Position numbers and translations under genes: made by a program. Below the pieces are notes generated by a model. It had not been told where the DNA came from and searched no databases. It saw nothing but the letters and a program-made list of their open reading frames with translations. Shown here in pieces: positions 34,431 through 44,400 of a stretch of DNA of 64,000 nt (position 1 is its first letter; each line of letters starts with the position of its first letter). This stretch comes from an uncultured Clostridia bacterium (lineage in GTDB: Bacteria; Bacillota; Clostridia; Christensenellales; DTU072): the NCBI GenBank assembly GCA_934274515.1, contig CAKQTC010000006.1:1-64000 (forward strand), in the 5' to 3' direction.

Positions 34431-35366
34431 TCAGTTAAACGCTTTTCCGTTGCAACCGAGCACGTCTACGAGTTTGTGACGAACAAGTTCGGTAATGGCT
34501 GCTCTTGCGGGTTTCAGGTATTGACGAGGGTCAAAGTGCGACGGGTTTTCCTTGAAATATTTTCTTATCGTCGCGGTCATCGCCATACGTAAGTCGGAGT
34601 CGATGTTGATTTTACATACCGCCATAGACGCGGCTTGACGAAGCATTTCTTCGGGTACGCCTTTCGCTCCGGGCATATTGCCGCCGTATTCGTTGATTTG
34701 GTCTACGAGATATTGCGGAACGCTGCTCGCGCCGTGAAGAACGATGGGGAATTCGGGAAGACGTTTGCCGACTTCTTCGAGAATATCGAAACGAAGTTTG
34801 GGTTCGCTCTTGAATTTATACGCGCCGTGGCTTGTCCCGATTGCGATAGCAAGGGAATCGACGCCGGTTTTTTGGACGAATTCCTGTACTTGGTCGGGGT
34901 CGGTGTATGCGGAATCTTTTTCGCTTACGTTTACCGCGTCTTCGATACCGGCAAGTCTGCCGAGTTCCGCTTCGACGACTACGCCGTGGTCGTGAGCGTA
35001 ATCAACGACGTTTTTGGTGATTTTGATATTTTCTTCAAACGGGTGATGCGACGCGTCTATCATAACGGAAGTAAATCCGTTATCGACGCAGTCTTTGCAA
35101 AGTTCGAACGTGTCGCCGTGGTCAAGGTGCATACAAATCGGAAGACCGCTTTCTTCAACCGCAGCCTCGATAAGTTTTCTCAAATAAATCGGGTTGGCGT
35201 ATTTTCTCGCTCCGCTCGAAACTTGAAGAATGAGAGGGGCTTGTTCGATTTTAGCGGCTTCGACTACGCCTTGAATGATTTCCATATTGTTTACGTTAAA
35301 CGCGCCGATGGCATATCCGCCGGCATACGCTTTTTTGAACATTTCGGTGCTTGTTACTAATGGCAT
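34431..35366 (-). CDS. fba: Fructose-1,6-bisphosphate aldolase, class II
   Basis: 311 residues. Zinc-site and catalytic motifs are visible: ICMHLDHGDTFE, GTSHGAYKF, VLHGASSVP, and the KINIDSDLRMA segment. It splits fructose-1,6-bisphosphate to DHAP and GAP in glycolysis. The start is the ATG at 35366, 9 nt after TTGGAGG; a longer frame begins in the promoter. Divergent from trmN6. Confidence 0.96.
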   Translation of the reverse strand: MPLVTSTEMFKKAYAGGYAIGAFNVNNMEIIQGVVEAAKIEQAPLILQVSSGARKYANPIYLRKLIEAAVEESGLPICMHLDHGDTFELCKDCVDNGFTSVMIDASHHPFEENIKITKNVVDYAHDHGVVVEAELGRLAGIEDAVNVSEKDSAYTDPDQVQEFVQKTGVDSLAIAIGTSHGAYKFKSEPKLRFDILEEVGKRLPEFPIVLHGASSVPQYLVDQINEYGGNMPGAKGVPEEMLRQAASMAVCKINIDSDLRMAMTATIRKYFKENPSHFDPRQYLKPARAAITELVRHKLVDVLGCNGKAFN

Positions 35367-35396
35367 ATAAATACCTCCAAGAATATTTTCGTTATT

Positions 35397-35425
35397 ATTA
35401 TACAACTTTTATCTTGTTCGGTCTA
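35397..35425 (-). promoter_or_regulatory. Promoter of fba
   Basis: Minus strand TAGACC (35420-35425), 17-bp spacer, TATAAT (35397-35402). It lies back to back with the trmN6 promoter. Confidence 0.5.
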
Positions 35426-35442
35426 CTAAATAGGCATTTTTT

Positions 35443-35471
35443 TTGACAACTTAGCAAAAAAAAAATATAAT
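35443..35471 (+). promoter_or_regulatory. Perfect consensus promoter of trmN6, leaderless
   Basis: TTGACA (35443-35448), 17-bp spacer, TATAAT (35466-35471): full sigma-70 consensus. The ATG at 35478 begins 6 nt after the -10, so the expected +1 is the A of the start codon. No SD exists. Confidence 0.85.
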
Positions 35472-35477
35472 AATTTT

Positions 35478-36197
35478 ATGCTTAAAGAAAACGAACGGAT
35501 AGACGACCTGCTTTGTCGGGGATATCGCATAATACAAGACCCGAACGGATATTGTTTTACTTCTGACAGCGTACTGCTTGCGAATCTCGCCGTAGTCAAA
35601 AACAAAGACAGGGTGGTTGACCTATGCACGGGAAGCGGAGTTATCGCATTGCTCATAAACGCAAAATATTCCCCGAAAACGGTAATAGGCGCGGAAATAC
35701 AACCTAGACTTGCCGATATGGCGGCGCGTAGCGTCGCGCTTAACGGCGCGGAAAACAGCGTTACGATAGTAAACGCGTCGGTGATAGGTTTGACGAAACT
35801 AATCGGTTCGGGGTATGACGTGGTTACGGCAAATCCACCATACGAACCCGTGACGAACGAAAAAAACGCGACGGAAAGCGACGTTTGCAAAACAGAAATA
35901 AGCCTTACAGCGGAAGAATTGATAGCGGAAAGCGCAAAACTTCTTAGGTTCGGCGGTTCGTTTTATATGGTGCATAGAACGCGAAGAATGGCGGAAATCA
36001 TTTTGCTTATGTCGAAATACGGCATAGAACCGAAAAAAATATATTTGGTTTATCCGAAAAAGGGGAAAAACGCCGATACGTTCATCGTGGAAGGCAAAAG
36101 GGGCGGGAAAAGCGGGCTTCTCGTTCCGCCGCCGATAGTAGTTTACGATGAAAACGGGGACTACACGCCCGAAGTAAGGAGTTTGTACAACAAATGA
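35478..36197 (+). CDS. tRNA1(Val) (adenine-N6)-methyltransferase TrmN6/YabB
   Basis: 239 residues. Class I SAM methyltransferase with RVVDLCTGSGVIALLI (SAM site) and the N6-adenine NPPY motif (TANPPYEPV). The N-terminal LCRGYRIIQDPNGYCFTSDSVLLA is typical of the YfiC/YabB group. It overlaps rsmI by four bases, in the same order as yabB-yazA-rsmI of Bacillus but without yazA. Leaderless start as described for its promoter. Confidence 0.9.
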   Translation: MLKENERIDDLLCRGYRIIQDPNGYCFTSDSVLLANLAVVKNKDRVVDLCTGSGVIALLINAKYSPKTVIGAEIQPRLADMAARSVALNGAENSVTIVNASVIGLTKLIGSGYDVVTANPPYEPVTNEKNATESDVCKTEISLTAEELIAESAKLLRFGGSFYMVHRTRRMAEIILLMSKYGIEPKKIYLVYPKKGKNADTFIVEGKRGGKSGLLVPPPIVVYDENGDYTPEVRSLYNK

Positions 36198-37003
36198 AAG
36201 GAACGCTTTATATAGTGGGAACGCCGATAGGGAATCTGTCGGACATAACCCTTCGCGCGCTGGAAACGCTGAAAAACGCGGACGTAATCGCGTGCGAGGA
36301 CACGAGAAGAACTCTCGCGATGCTCAATAAATACGAAATAAAGAAACCGCTTATCAGTTATTACAAACAAAAAGAGAAAGAAGGCGCGATAAAGATAGCC
36401 GAACTGCTCGACGAAGGGAAAGCGGTCGCGCTCGTCACCGACGCAGGAATGCCGTGTATAAGCGACCCGGGAAGCGTGCTTGTCAAACACCTGAGAAAAA
36501 ACGACTATCCCTACACCGTAATTCCCGGTCCGACCGCAGTAACGAGCGCGGCGGCGCTCGTAGGAGCGGAAAAAGGTTTTACTTTCGTAGGTTTTTTACC
36601 CGAAAAAAACAAACAAAGAAAACAAGTGTTGGAAAGCGTGAAAAATCTGGGACATACGGTATTTTTTTACGCCGCGCCGCACGACGTGAACGACACGTTG
36701 GATTTGTTGTACGAAACCTACGGCGACAGGGAAGTCTTCGTTATCAAAGAAATCACGAAAATATACGAAACGGTAACGCAAGGCACTTTAAGCACGCTTA
36801 GGATAGACAACCCGAAAGGGGAGTTCGTAATAGGGGTTGAACCCGAAAAAATTAACGAAGAAACCGTGACCGACGAAGAAATGATTGAAGAATTAAAAAC
36901 GTTAATAAATTCGGGAATCGATAAAAAAACCGCTATAAAACAAACGACGGAAAAATTCGGAATATCGAAAAATATCGTCTATAAATTGTCGCTTAAAATT
37001 TAA
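36194..37003 (+). CDS. rsmI: 16S rRNA (cytidine-1402-2'-O)-methyltransferase RsmI
   Basis: 269 residues. LYIVGTPIGNLSDITLRALE, CEDTRRT, LVTDAGMPCISDPG and IPGPTAVTSAAALVG are diagnostic of the tetrapyrrole-methylase fold RsmI. It methylates the ribose of C1402 in the ribosomal P site. Translationally coupled to trmN6. Its end is six bases from the convergent spmB stop. Confidence 0.96.
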   Translation: MKGTLYIVGTPIGNLSDITLRALETLKNADVIACEDTRRTLAMLNKYEIKKPLISYYKQKEKEGAIKIAELLDEGKAVALVTDAGMPCISDPGSVLVKHLRKNDYPYTVIPGPTAVTSAAALVGAEKGFTFVGFLPEKNKQRKQVLESVKNLGHTVFFYAAPHDVNDTLDLLYETYGDREVFVIKEITKIYETVTQGTLSTLRIDNPKGEFVIGVEPEKINEETVTDEEMIEELKTLINSGIDKKTAIKQTTEKFGISKNIVYKLSLKI

Positions 37004-37009
37004 GTATAT

Positions 37010-37513
37010 TTACATAAATTTGCATAAAATACATGCCGCTACGACGCCGAAAAAGGACGCGGCAAGCGAAATCGGAATTGCTTTCGGAGCGCGTTTGTCG
37101 TCTGAGGCGGAAAGGTATACGGCTACCACGTAAAAGACCGTGTCCGAAGAACCGCTTATTACCGACGCACATCTCGCGACGTAGGAGTCCGCGCCGTATT
37201 TATTAAGTATGTCTTCGAGTACGCACAGACTGCCGCTACCTGACAGCGGACGAATAATAATTAGTTCGGACAACTCTTTCGGGATACCGAAAAAGGACAA
37301 TACATACCCCAAATACTTACTTATGTAATTATTCAATCCGCTTACCTGAAATACTTCGATAAGTAAAAAAACGGCGGTGAGAAAAGGTAAAAGATTTAGA
37401 ATAAGGCGCGCCGCCTCTTTTCCGCCGAGTACGAAACCGTCATAGACGGACGCTTTTTTTATCACGGCGAAAATCAAAGTAAGAATAATCGCGAAAGGAA
37501 CGACATAATTCAT
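37010..37513 (-). CDS. spmB: Spore maturation protein SpmB
   Basis: 167 residues, membrane protein of the Gate/nucleoside-recognition family. IIRPLSGSGSLCVLEDIL and GSSDTVFYVVAVYL are characteristic. With SpmA it is needed for spore-core dehydration in Bacillus, although spmAB also occur in non-spore-formers. Overlaps spmA by four bases. Confidence 0.9.
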   Translation of the reverse strand: MNYVVPFAIILTLIFAVIKKASVYDGFVLGGKEAARLILNLLPFLTAVFLLIEVFQVSGLNNYISKYLGYVLSFFGIPKELSELIIIRPLSGSGSLCVLEDILNKYGADSYVARCASVISGSSDTVFYVVAVYLSASDDKRAPKAIPISLAASFFGVVAACILCKFM

Positions 37514-38040
37514 TTTTTAACGAAAACCTTGACGAGAATAATTCCGAAAATCGCGCTTAAAAACGTCGAAATTACAGTTGGCAAAATTATATCGGTTTTT
37601 GCGTTTTGCAGGCTGCGTAAAGCAATTATAGTAGTAGGTATAAGTTGGATTGACGACGAATTTATCACAAGTAGCATCGTACGATTTTTCGGAGACGTCA
37701 TCGATTTCGACGCATTCATTCCGGCAGGCGTCCCGGCACTTCCCATACCTAAAAAATTAGCGGAAAGGTTGACCGACAACGAAGAATAACATTCGTCGCT
37801 TTCGCCGGGGAAAAGTCGTCGTAAAAGAGGGGAACTCTTTTTTGCCAGAAAGGCGTCGAAGCCGAGTTTTTGCCATATTCCGAGTACGGAAAGCCACACC
37901 GTGTAAATCGCGAAAAGTTTTATTGCAAAAGTCACGCCTTTACCCGCGCCCGAAATCAAAGCGGACAATGCTCCGTCCGGGTTTACGACGGTTATCGCGA
38001 TTAACGACGCGACGATGATAAGCGTGAAAACGAAATTCAT
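37510..38040 (-). CDS. spmA: Spore maturation protein SpmA
   Basis: 176 residues from the ATG at 38040 (MNFVFTLIIVASL). The upstream frame to 38157 lacks the family's N-terminus. Conserved SANFLGMGSAGTPAG and a Gate-type hydrophobic core are visible. No SD; TATATT ends 6 nt before the ATG, so this gene may also be leaderless, with a weak -35. Co-transcribed with spmB. Confidence 0.88.
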   Translation of the reverse strand: MNFVFTLIIVASLIAITVVNPDGALSALISGAGKGVTFAIKLFAIYTVWLSVLGIWQKLGFDAFLAKKSSPLLRRLFPGESDECYSSLSVNLSANFLGMGSAGTPAGMNASKSMTSPKNRTMLLVINSSSIQLIPTTIIALRSLQNAKTDIILPTVISTFLSAIFGIILVKVFVKK

Positions 38041-38182
38041 ACTAGAAATATACGCCGTAAATCCGTAAATATGTAACGTATAACAGGGCGACAAAGGGAA
38101 AAAGACTAAAAAACCGTTATCGACGTACGTTCCTTTTTTCGCGTTAAAAGTAGGCAAAATCGATAAAAATCTTTAATTATTC

Positions 38183-38269
38183 TTAACCGTTTTTCTTTAA
38201 TATTATTTTAATCCGTCCCGTATATACTGCAATCGTAAGAACCCCGACAAAGGGTTGCTTGCATTTCAT
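38183..38269 (-). other. Possible 28-codon ORF with a strong SD
   Basis: AGGAGGG (38276-38282 on the minus strand) stands 6 nt before an ATG opening MKCKQPFVGVLTIAVYTGR and nine more codons. No family is recognised. The same DNA, read on the plus strand, looks like a small RNA, so one of the two may be chance. Confidence 0.25.
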
Positions 38270-38320
38270 TTTGTTCCCTCCTGTAAAGGCGTTCTCGATT
38301 TGAGAACGTCTTTACTTTTA
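38235..38320 (+). ncRNA. Candidate small regulatory RNA
   Basis: After a TATACT -10 (38223-38228; weak -35) come a short hairpin (AACCC/GGGTT, 38240-38256) and an unpaired U/C-rich stretch ending TTCCCTCCT, complementary to SD sequences. A 14-bp hairpin follows (38283-38296 with 38302-38315), then TTTTA. The stem's one odd pair is G-U on the plus strand but A-C on the minus, favouring a plus-strand RNA. AACGCCTTTAC (38330-38340) can compete for the left arm. Confidence 0.35.
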
Positions 38321-38374
38321 CGAGAGAAAAACGCCTTTACTTTTATAAAACCGAAAAAAGGACGCTCTAAGGTA

Positions 38375-38403
38375 TTGTCAAACTCGCTTTCTTATTGTAT
38401 AAT
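38375..38403 (+). promoter_or_regulatory. Promoter of the giant BspA-like gene
   Basis: TTGTCA (38375-38380), 17-bp spacer, TATAAT (38398-38403), about 45 nt before the ATG at 38449. Confidence 0.75.
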
Positions 38404-38448
38404 GTTATAAACTATTATAAATTAATATTTATTAAGACGGTGATAAAT

Positions 38449-41400
38449 ATGAAGAACAAAAAAACTATCTATATAGCGTTTGCGTTGCTGCTGCTTTTCG
38501 CAGTTACCGCGATGGCGGCGTGCTCGTCCGATTTGATTACGGTTAAGTTTTACGTAGACGGTAAACTTTTCGTCGCGAAAACCGTTGAGAAAGGCGGCTC
38601 GCTCGACGACGTACCCGAAGTTCCCGTTAAGGACGGATACAAAGCGAGTTGGAGCGTAAATCGGTTTGACGAAATAAACGAAGATATGTCGGTTTACGCC
38701 GTTTACGAAAAAAATATTTACACCGTCGAGTTTTATGCGGATAACGTTCTTATAAAATCCGTCACCGAAAAGAAAGGCAAAATCATCACCGATATTCCGC
38801 TCGTTCCCGAAAAGGAAGGGTACGACGGGGAATGGAGTATTACGCTGTTTAACGGCATAAACACGGACACGCGGGTGGACGCAATATACACCGCTAAAGG
38901 AATTTACGTCAATTTTTACCGTTTTTCTTATGAATTTACACAAAAAGATGTAGAAGTCGGTGCGAAAGTGCCGATAGGAACGTATTACGTAAAAGCCGAC
39001 GACGAATACGTTTTGACCACGGACGCAAAGTTTGTTTCGGGCAAGAAATATTATGTTAAAGAACGCGAATTGTACGCCTTGAAAAAAGTTTCCGCCGCTG
39101 GGATAGTCGAAGTTCCCGTACTGCCTACGGTAAAAGGGCGGAACGTAAAATGGCGCAAACTCGTCCGCACGGCAAACGGCGAAGAGTTTTATTCGTTTGT
39201 TCCGAACGGCATAACCCAAAGCGAAGAAGTCGTTGCGTACGAGTACGCAACGCTCGAACTCGTTGACCCGATAGACGGCACGGTTACCAAAATGGACGTC
39301 GATTTGGACGAAAAAATAATCGAGCCCGAACCGGACAAAAACAAAACCGATTATTTTTTCTACGGTTGGTTTTTGGACGACAAATGCAAAACGAAAGCGG
39401 AATTTCCGCGCGGTTTCGACAAAAACACGACCGTTTACGCTAAGTGGATTTCAAACAAAAGTACGGTCGGGTTGAAAATAGACAAAAACGTAGTCGTAGG
39501 TTACGACGGAACGGAAAGCGAAGTTTTCATTCCGCATATAAACAAGGACGCTGACGGGAAAAACTACGAAGTTACCGAAATAGCCGACGGCGCGTTTCGC
39601 GGAAACAGAACGATAAGAGCGGTGCATTTCCCGTTTACTATGGAAAAAATCGGCGTTGAGGCGTTTGCCGACAACGATAATTTGGCTACGGCGAATTTCC
39701 CGGACGGGTGCAACGTAAAAATTCTTTCTGCGGGCGCGTTCAAAGCGACGAGCGTCACCGCGATGGAAGTGAGCGACGAAACCGTCGAAATAGGCGAGGG
39801 GTGTTTCGCCGACTGCGCAAAACTCGTCGAGATAAAAGGAACGGGCGACAGCGCCGTTACCGAAATAGCGAAAAACGCGTTTTTCGGGTGCGTCGCATTA
39901 GACTTCGTAGCAATACCCGAAACGGTAACGAAAATACAAGAACAGGCGTTTTACGGAGCGACCGTCGCAAAAATCACGTTTAACGACGAAACCGTAGTAA
40001 AATATATCGGCGGTGCCGCATTTTACGAGTGCGGCGCGTTTACGGGAATAAGCGCGATTAACGCCGAATACATAGGCAAAAACGCGTTTTTCGGTTGTAC
40101 GTCGATGGAAAAAGTTACGTTTGTAGCCGGGAGCGAAACCGAAGTCATCGGGGAAAAACGTTCGGAATTCATCTACGACGTTACTTTTGCCGCAGGCAAC
40201 GGGAAGATTGCCGGCGGAGCGTTGAAAAAAATAAACACAGTCAAAAATATTACGATAGCCGAAGGGATATGGTCGATTGCAGACGAAGGGTTCGCGCTCG
40301 ATTCGTCGCTTACGGCAAGCGAAGCGGAGTTGACGGTAACGCTGCCCGAAACGCTGATAGAAATAGGAAAAAAAGCGTTTTCGGGAAGAACCGACCTTAA
40401 AAAAATCGTTTTGCCGGACGGACTTAGCAAGATAGGAGATTACGCTTTTTACGGACTTAAACGCCTTGCGGAAATTACCGCAGGCAGCGGAACGAAGTTT
40501 ACCGAAGTCGGACGGGACGTTTTCGGGGAAACCGAATGGTTCGAAGGGTTCGACGGGGTGGCGATTATCGGGAAGACGGTGTTCGGCGTGTCGGAAGCGT
40601 ATTGCCGCAGCAAAGATTATACTTACGTTAAATCCGAAGATATGGGCTTCGCGGAAACGGTCGCGCCGTACGCGTTTTATCGAAACGACGCGCTTACGGG
40701 GGTAGAACTCGGGCAGAGAATCATATCCGTAGGAGAATATGCGTTTGCGTCCTGTGACGCGCTTAAAATTTTCCGTTTTAACTCGTCCGCAGGGTTCGGG
40801 TCGGAAAGAACAGTCGGAGAAAACGCGCTTAACGGACTTTCCGCGCTCGAAGAATTGCTTATTTACGACGATATAAAAGCGCGCGACACGTTCGGCGGAA
40901 TATCGACCGCACAAACGGTAAGGCTGGAATACACGGGACGAAACGCCGTGGTAGGTCGCGAGTTTTTGTCGGTTTTCGACAGCGTAAAAGAGTTCTACGT
41001 CGGCAACGGGTTCGTACGTATTGAGAACCAAGCGTTTGTTATGGCTGAAAAACTCGAAAAAGTAAAATTAGGTAAAGACGTGAGCATTATCGGCGATAAG
41101 GCGTTTGAAGCGATTTCGTCGCTTACGTCGCTCGATATAACCGAATGTGCCGCGTTGATAAACATAGGCGCGCGAGCGTTTTACGGAACGAGCGTAACGA
41201 ACGAAGAGGGCACGCCGTTCGTTTTCCCGGCTACAACTCGCGTCATAGACGCCGAAGCGTTTGGCGGAGCGCGTCTGACGGATATAGAATTCGGCGAAGG
41301 GTTACAATTCATCGGAGCGGCGGCTTTTTCCGACAACCGCAACTTAAAGCGCGCGGTTATTCCGACGGGAACGGAAAGTATAGACGAGTATGCGTTCCGC

Positions 41401-44400
41401 AACTGTAATTTAATCGAATTTACTCTGCCCGAAAGCGTTAAAAAAATCGGCAGGGGAATACTCGTCGGCAACGATAATTTCAGGGCGATTACCGTTTCTC
41501 GCGATTTGTCGGTATCCGATATGTTTTCAAAGGAGGAAAACGGAGCAATCGTGCGCGACGTGCCGCTTAACTTCCGTGAGGCGACCGTGCTTAAAGGCGA
41601 AATCGGCGACAAACAGTTTTTCGGCATAACGAGTTTGCAGAACGTCACCGTTACGCAGGGCGTGACGGCAATAGGAAAATCGGCGTTCGAAGGCTGTAAA
41701 GAACTTTTGAACGTAGACGTGCCTTCGACCGTAAAGAACGTAGGCGACAGAGCGTTTGCGTTGTGCGTAAACCTTTTGTCCGTGCGTTTCGACAAAGAAA
41801 ACGGCTCGCTCGAAACAATGGGTAAAGAAATTTTTAGCGGCAACGTATCGCTAGGTTACGTTTCCCTTCCGAACACGGTACGCAACGTCGATTTTACCGG
41901 AATATTCGACGGGTGCAAAATGCTTAATACGGTTAATCTGCCGGAAACGGTTACCGTAATAGGAGATTATGCATACCGCAACTGCGCGTCTTTAATCGCG
42001 CCGTCCGTTCACGACAGGGTAACGAAGATAGGCGTTTCCGCGTTTGAGGGGTGCGAAAACGTAGACTTCGACGACGTGCGGTTCGACTTGCTTGCGCATA
42101 TAGGAGAACGAGCGTTTGCAAACTGTTCGTCCATGCACGGGCTTAAAGCGGAAAAAGCGGAATATATAGGTAAGGACGCGTTTGTCGGTACAAAATCGCT
42201 CAACGAAATAACCGTGTCCGGCAACAAAGTAAGTTATTATACCGACAGCGAAGCGAGCGTGGAAACGGTAAACGTGACGGGCGACCCGACGGAAAACGCA
42301 TTTGACGGTTGCACGGGGATAAAAACGATAGTGTTCTACGGGGAAGACGGCAAAGCGATAAGAACGGCGATAAGCGCGATTAATACCGACGAAGTGACGA
42401 TTTTCGTAGCGGAAAAAGCGTACGCCGACCTTGCAGACAAAGCGTATCTAAACCCGACGAGCGCAACGTCGTTCGATTATTCTTACGACGAAAACACGCG
42501 TACCGCGAAAATAACGGGAATTAAGAGCGGCAATCAAAAAGTAGCGTATCTGCCGTCGGTTGTCGAAAAAGGAAAAGACAAATATACGATAACCGCCATA
42601 GGCGCGAGCGCTTTCAACGGAAACGGAACGCTCGAAAAAGTGATAATTCCCGCGGAAATAACGGTTGTCGAAGGAAACGCGTTTTATGCGTGCGAAAAAC
42701 TCATCTCGGTGAGGTTCGAAACAGGCAGCAGAGTTACGCAAATAGGTTCGAGCGCGTTTGCGTCGTGCAAAAAATTGACGCAAATGATTTTCCCTAGCAG
42801 TCTTACTCGTATCGAGGAAGAAGCGTTTAATATGTGTGGCGAGTTGAAAAACATTACGTTTTACGCAAACAGTAAACTATCCTACATAGGGAAGTCCGCG
42901 TTTAACGACGCCGTCAGTTTGGAAAAGGTCGCTCTCACAAGCGAGATTAAGGATATAGGACAAAATGCTTTTGCCGGTTGTATCTCGTTAAAAACGTTTG
43001 ATTTCGGTAAAAAAGCGGCGATTAATTCCGTTCCTGCCGCGTTGTTCTTAGGTTGCCGCGCGCTCGGAGAGGTAGAGATACCCGAAGGAGTAACGACAAT
43101 AGGCAAAAACGCGTTCAAAAACTGCGTCGCGCTTAAAGCGATTAACGTACCGGACGCGACGACTCGAATCGAATCGGGAGCGTTCGGCTCGTCCGGAATA
43201 GCAAGCGTCGCTTTCGGAAGAAAACTCGCGAGCATAGGCGACGAAGCGTTCAAATCGTGCAATAATCTTATCGAAGCGATAATCCCCGATACGGTTACCG
43301 TCATCGGGAAACAGGCGTTTGCGGACTGTGCCGCGCTTACCGCGATTGCGATAGGGGAAAGAACGGAAATAATCGGAGAAGGCGCGTTTTATAACGCGAG
43401 AAAACTCGTCCGCGTGGCATATAACGCCGTTCGAGCGAATAATTTAACCGTCGGAGTAAACGCGTTTTACGGCGCGGGAACGAATACGAGTACGGGAAGC
43501 GGAATTACGTTTACCGTAGGAGCAAACGTCGAAAGAATACCTGCGTTTTTATTTGCTACCGCAGACACTGACAACGCGCCCGACGTGAGAATAATTTATT
43601 TTGACGGAACGTCTTCTTGCGAAGAAATAGGAGAAATGGCGTTCGTCGGGTTGAAAACGCTCAAAAGCATAGACCTGCCGGTAAGTTTGCTTAAAATCGG
43701 CAAATCGGTATTCAAAGGGACGGACGGGCTGGAAGTGTCGTTTGAATTAGCGGCGGTAACCGCAGGGTTCGAAGACGGTTGGAACGACGGTCTTACCGCG
43801 CAACCCGTGTTCGGAAAAAACAACAGAATAAGCGGCGATTACTCGTATGTAGAGCGGTTCGGTAAAGCGTATCTTACAAAATACAACGGCGACGCAACGG
43901 AAGTAACGGTACCCGATACGATAGAGCGACTGCCGGTAGCGGACGTGGGAGCGGCGTTTGAAAGAAATGAAACGGTTACGAAAATAATCGTGCCGAACGG
44001 CGCGGACAGAGCGGGTAGTTTTTATGGCTGTATCTCGCTCGGGTCGATTGTTTTACCCGAAAACATCTCGTATATATCGAGTAGCGCGTTCAAGGGCTGC
44101 GCGTCGCTTGACAACGTCGTAATACCGGCGAGCGTGGAAAGAATAGGCGAAGACGCGTTTTACGGATGTGAAAAACTGGAAACCGTATATATATGCGGCG
44201 ATACTGTGGCGGAAATGGCTGCGAGAGGCAACCACGAGTCGAAAATTTCCGAAAACGCGGTGAATTACTATTTTGCAAAAGGAATAACCGCACGCCCCGA
44301 CAGCGAGATTTACGGCAAAATCCCCGACGAAGAAACCGAAACGAGCGGTTATGTCGCGTATACGAAACTGTTCTGGACGAGCGAACGCGACGTCGGAAAA

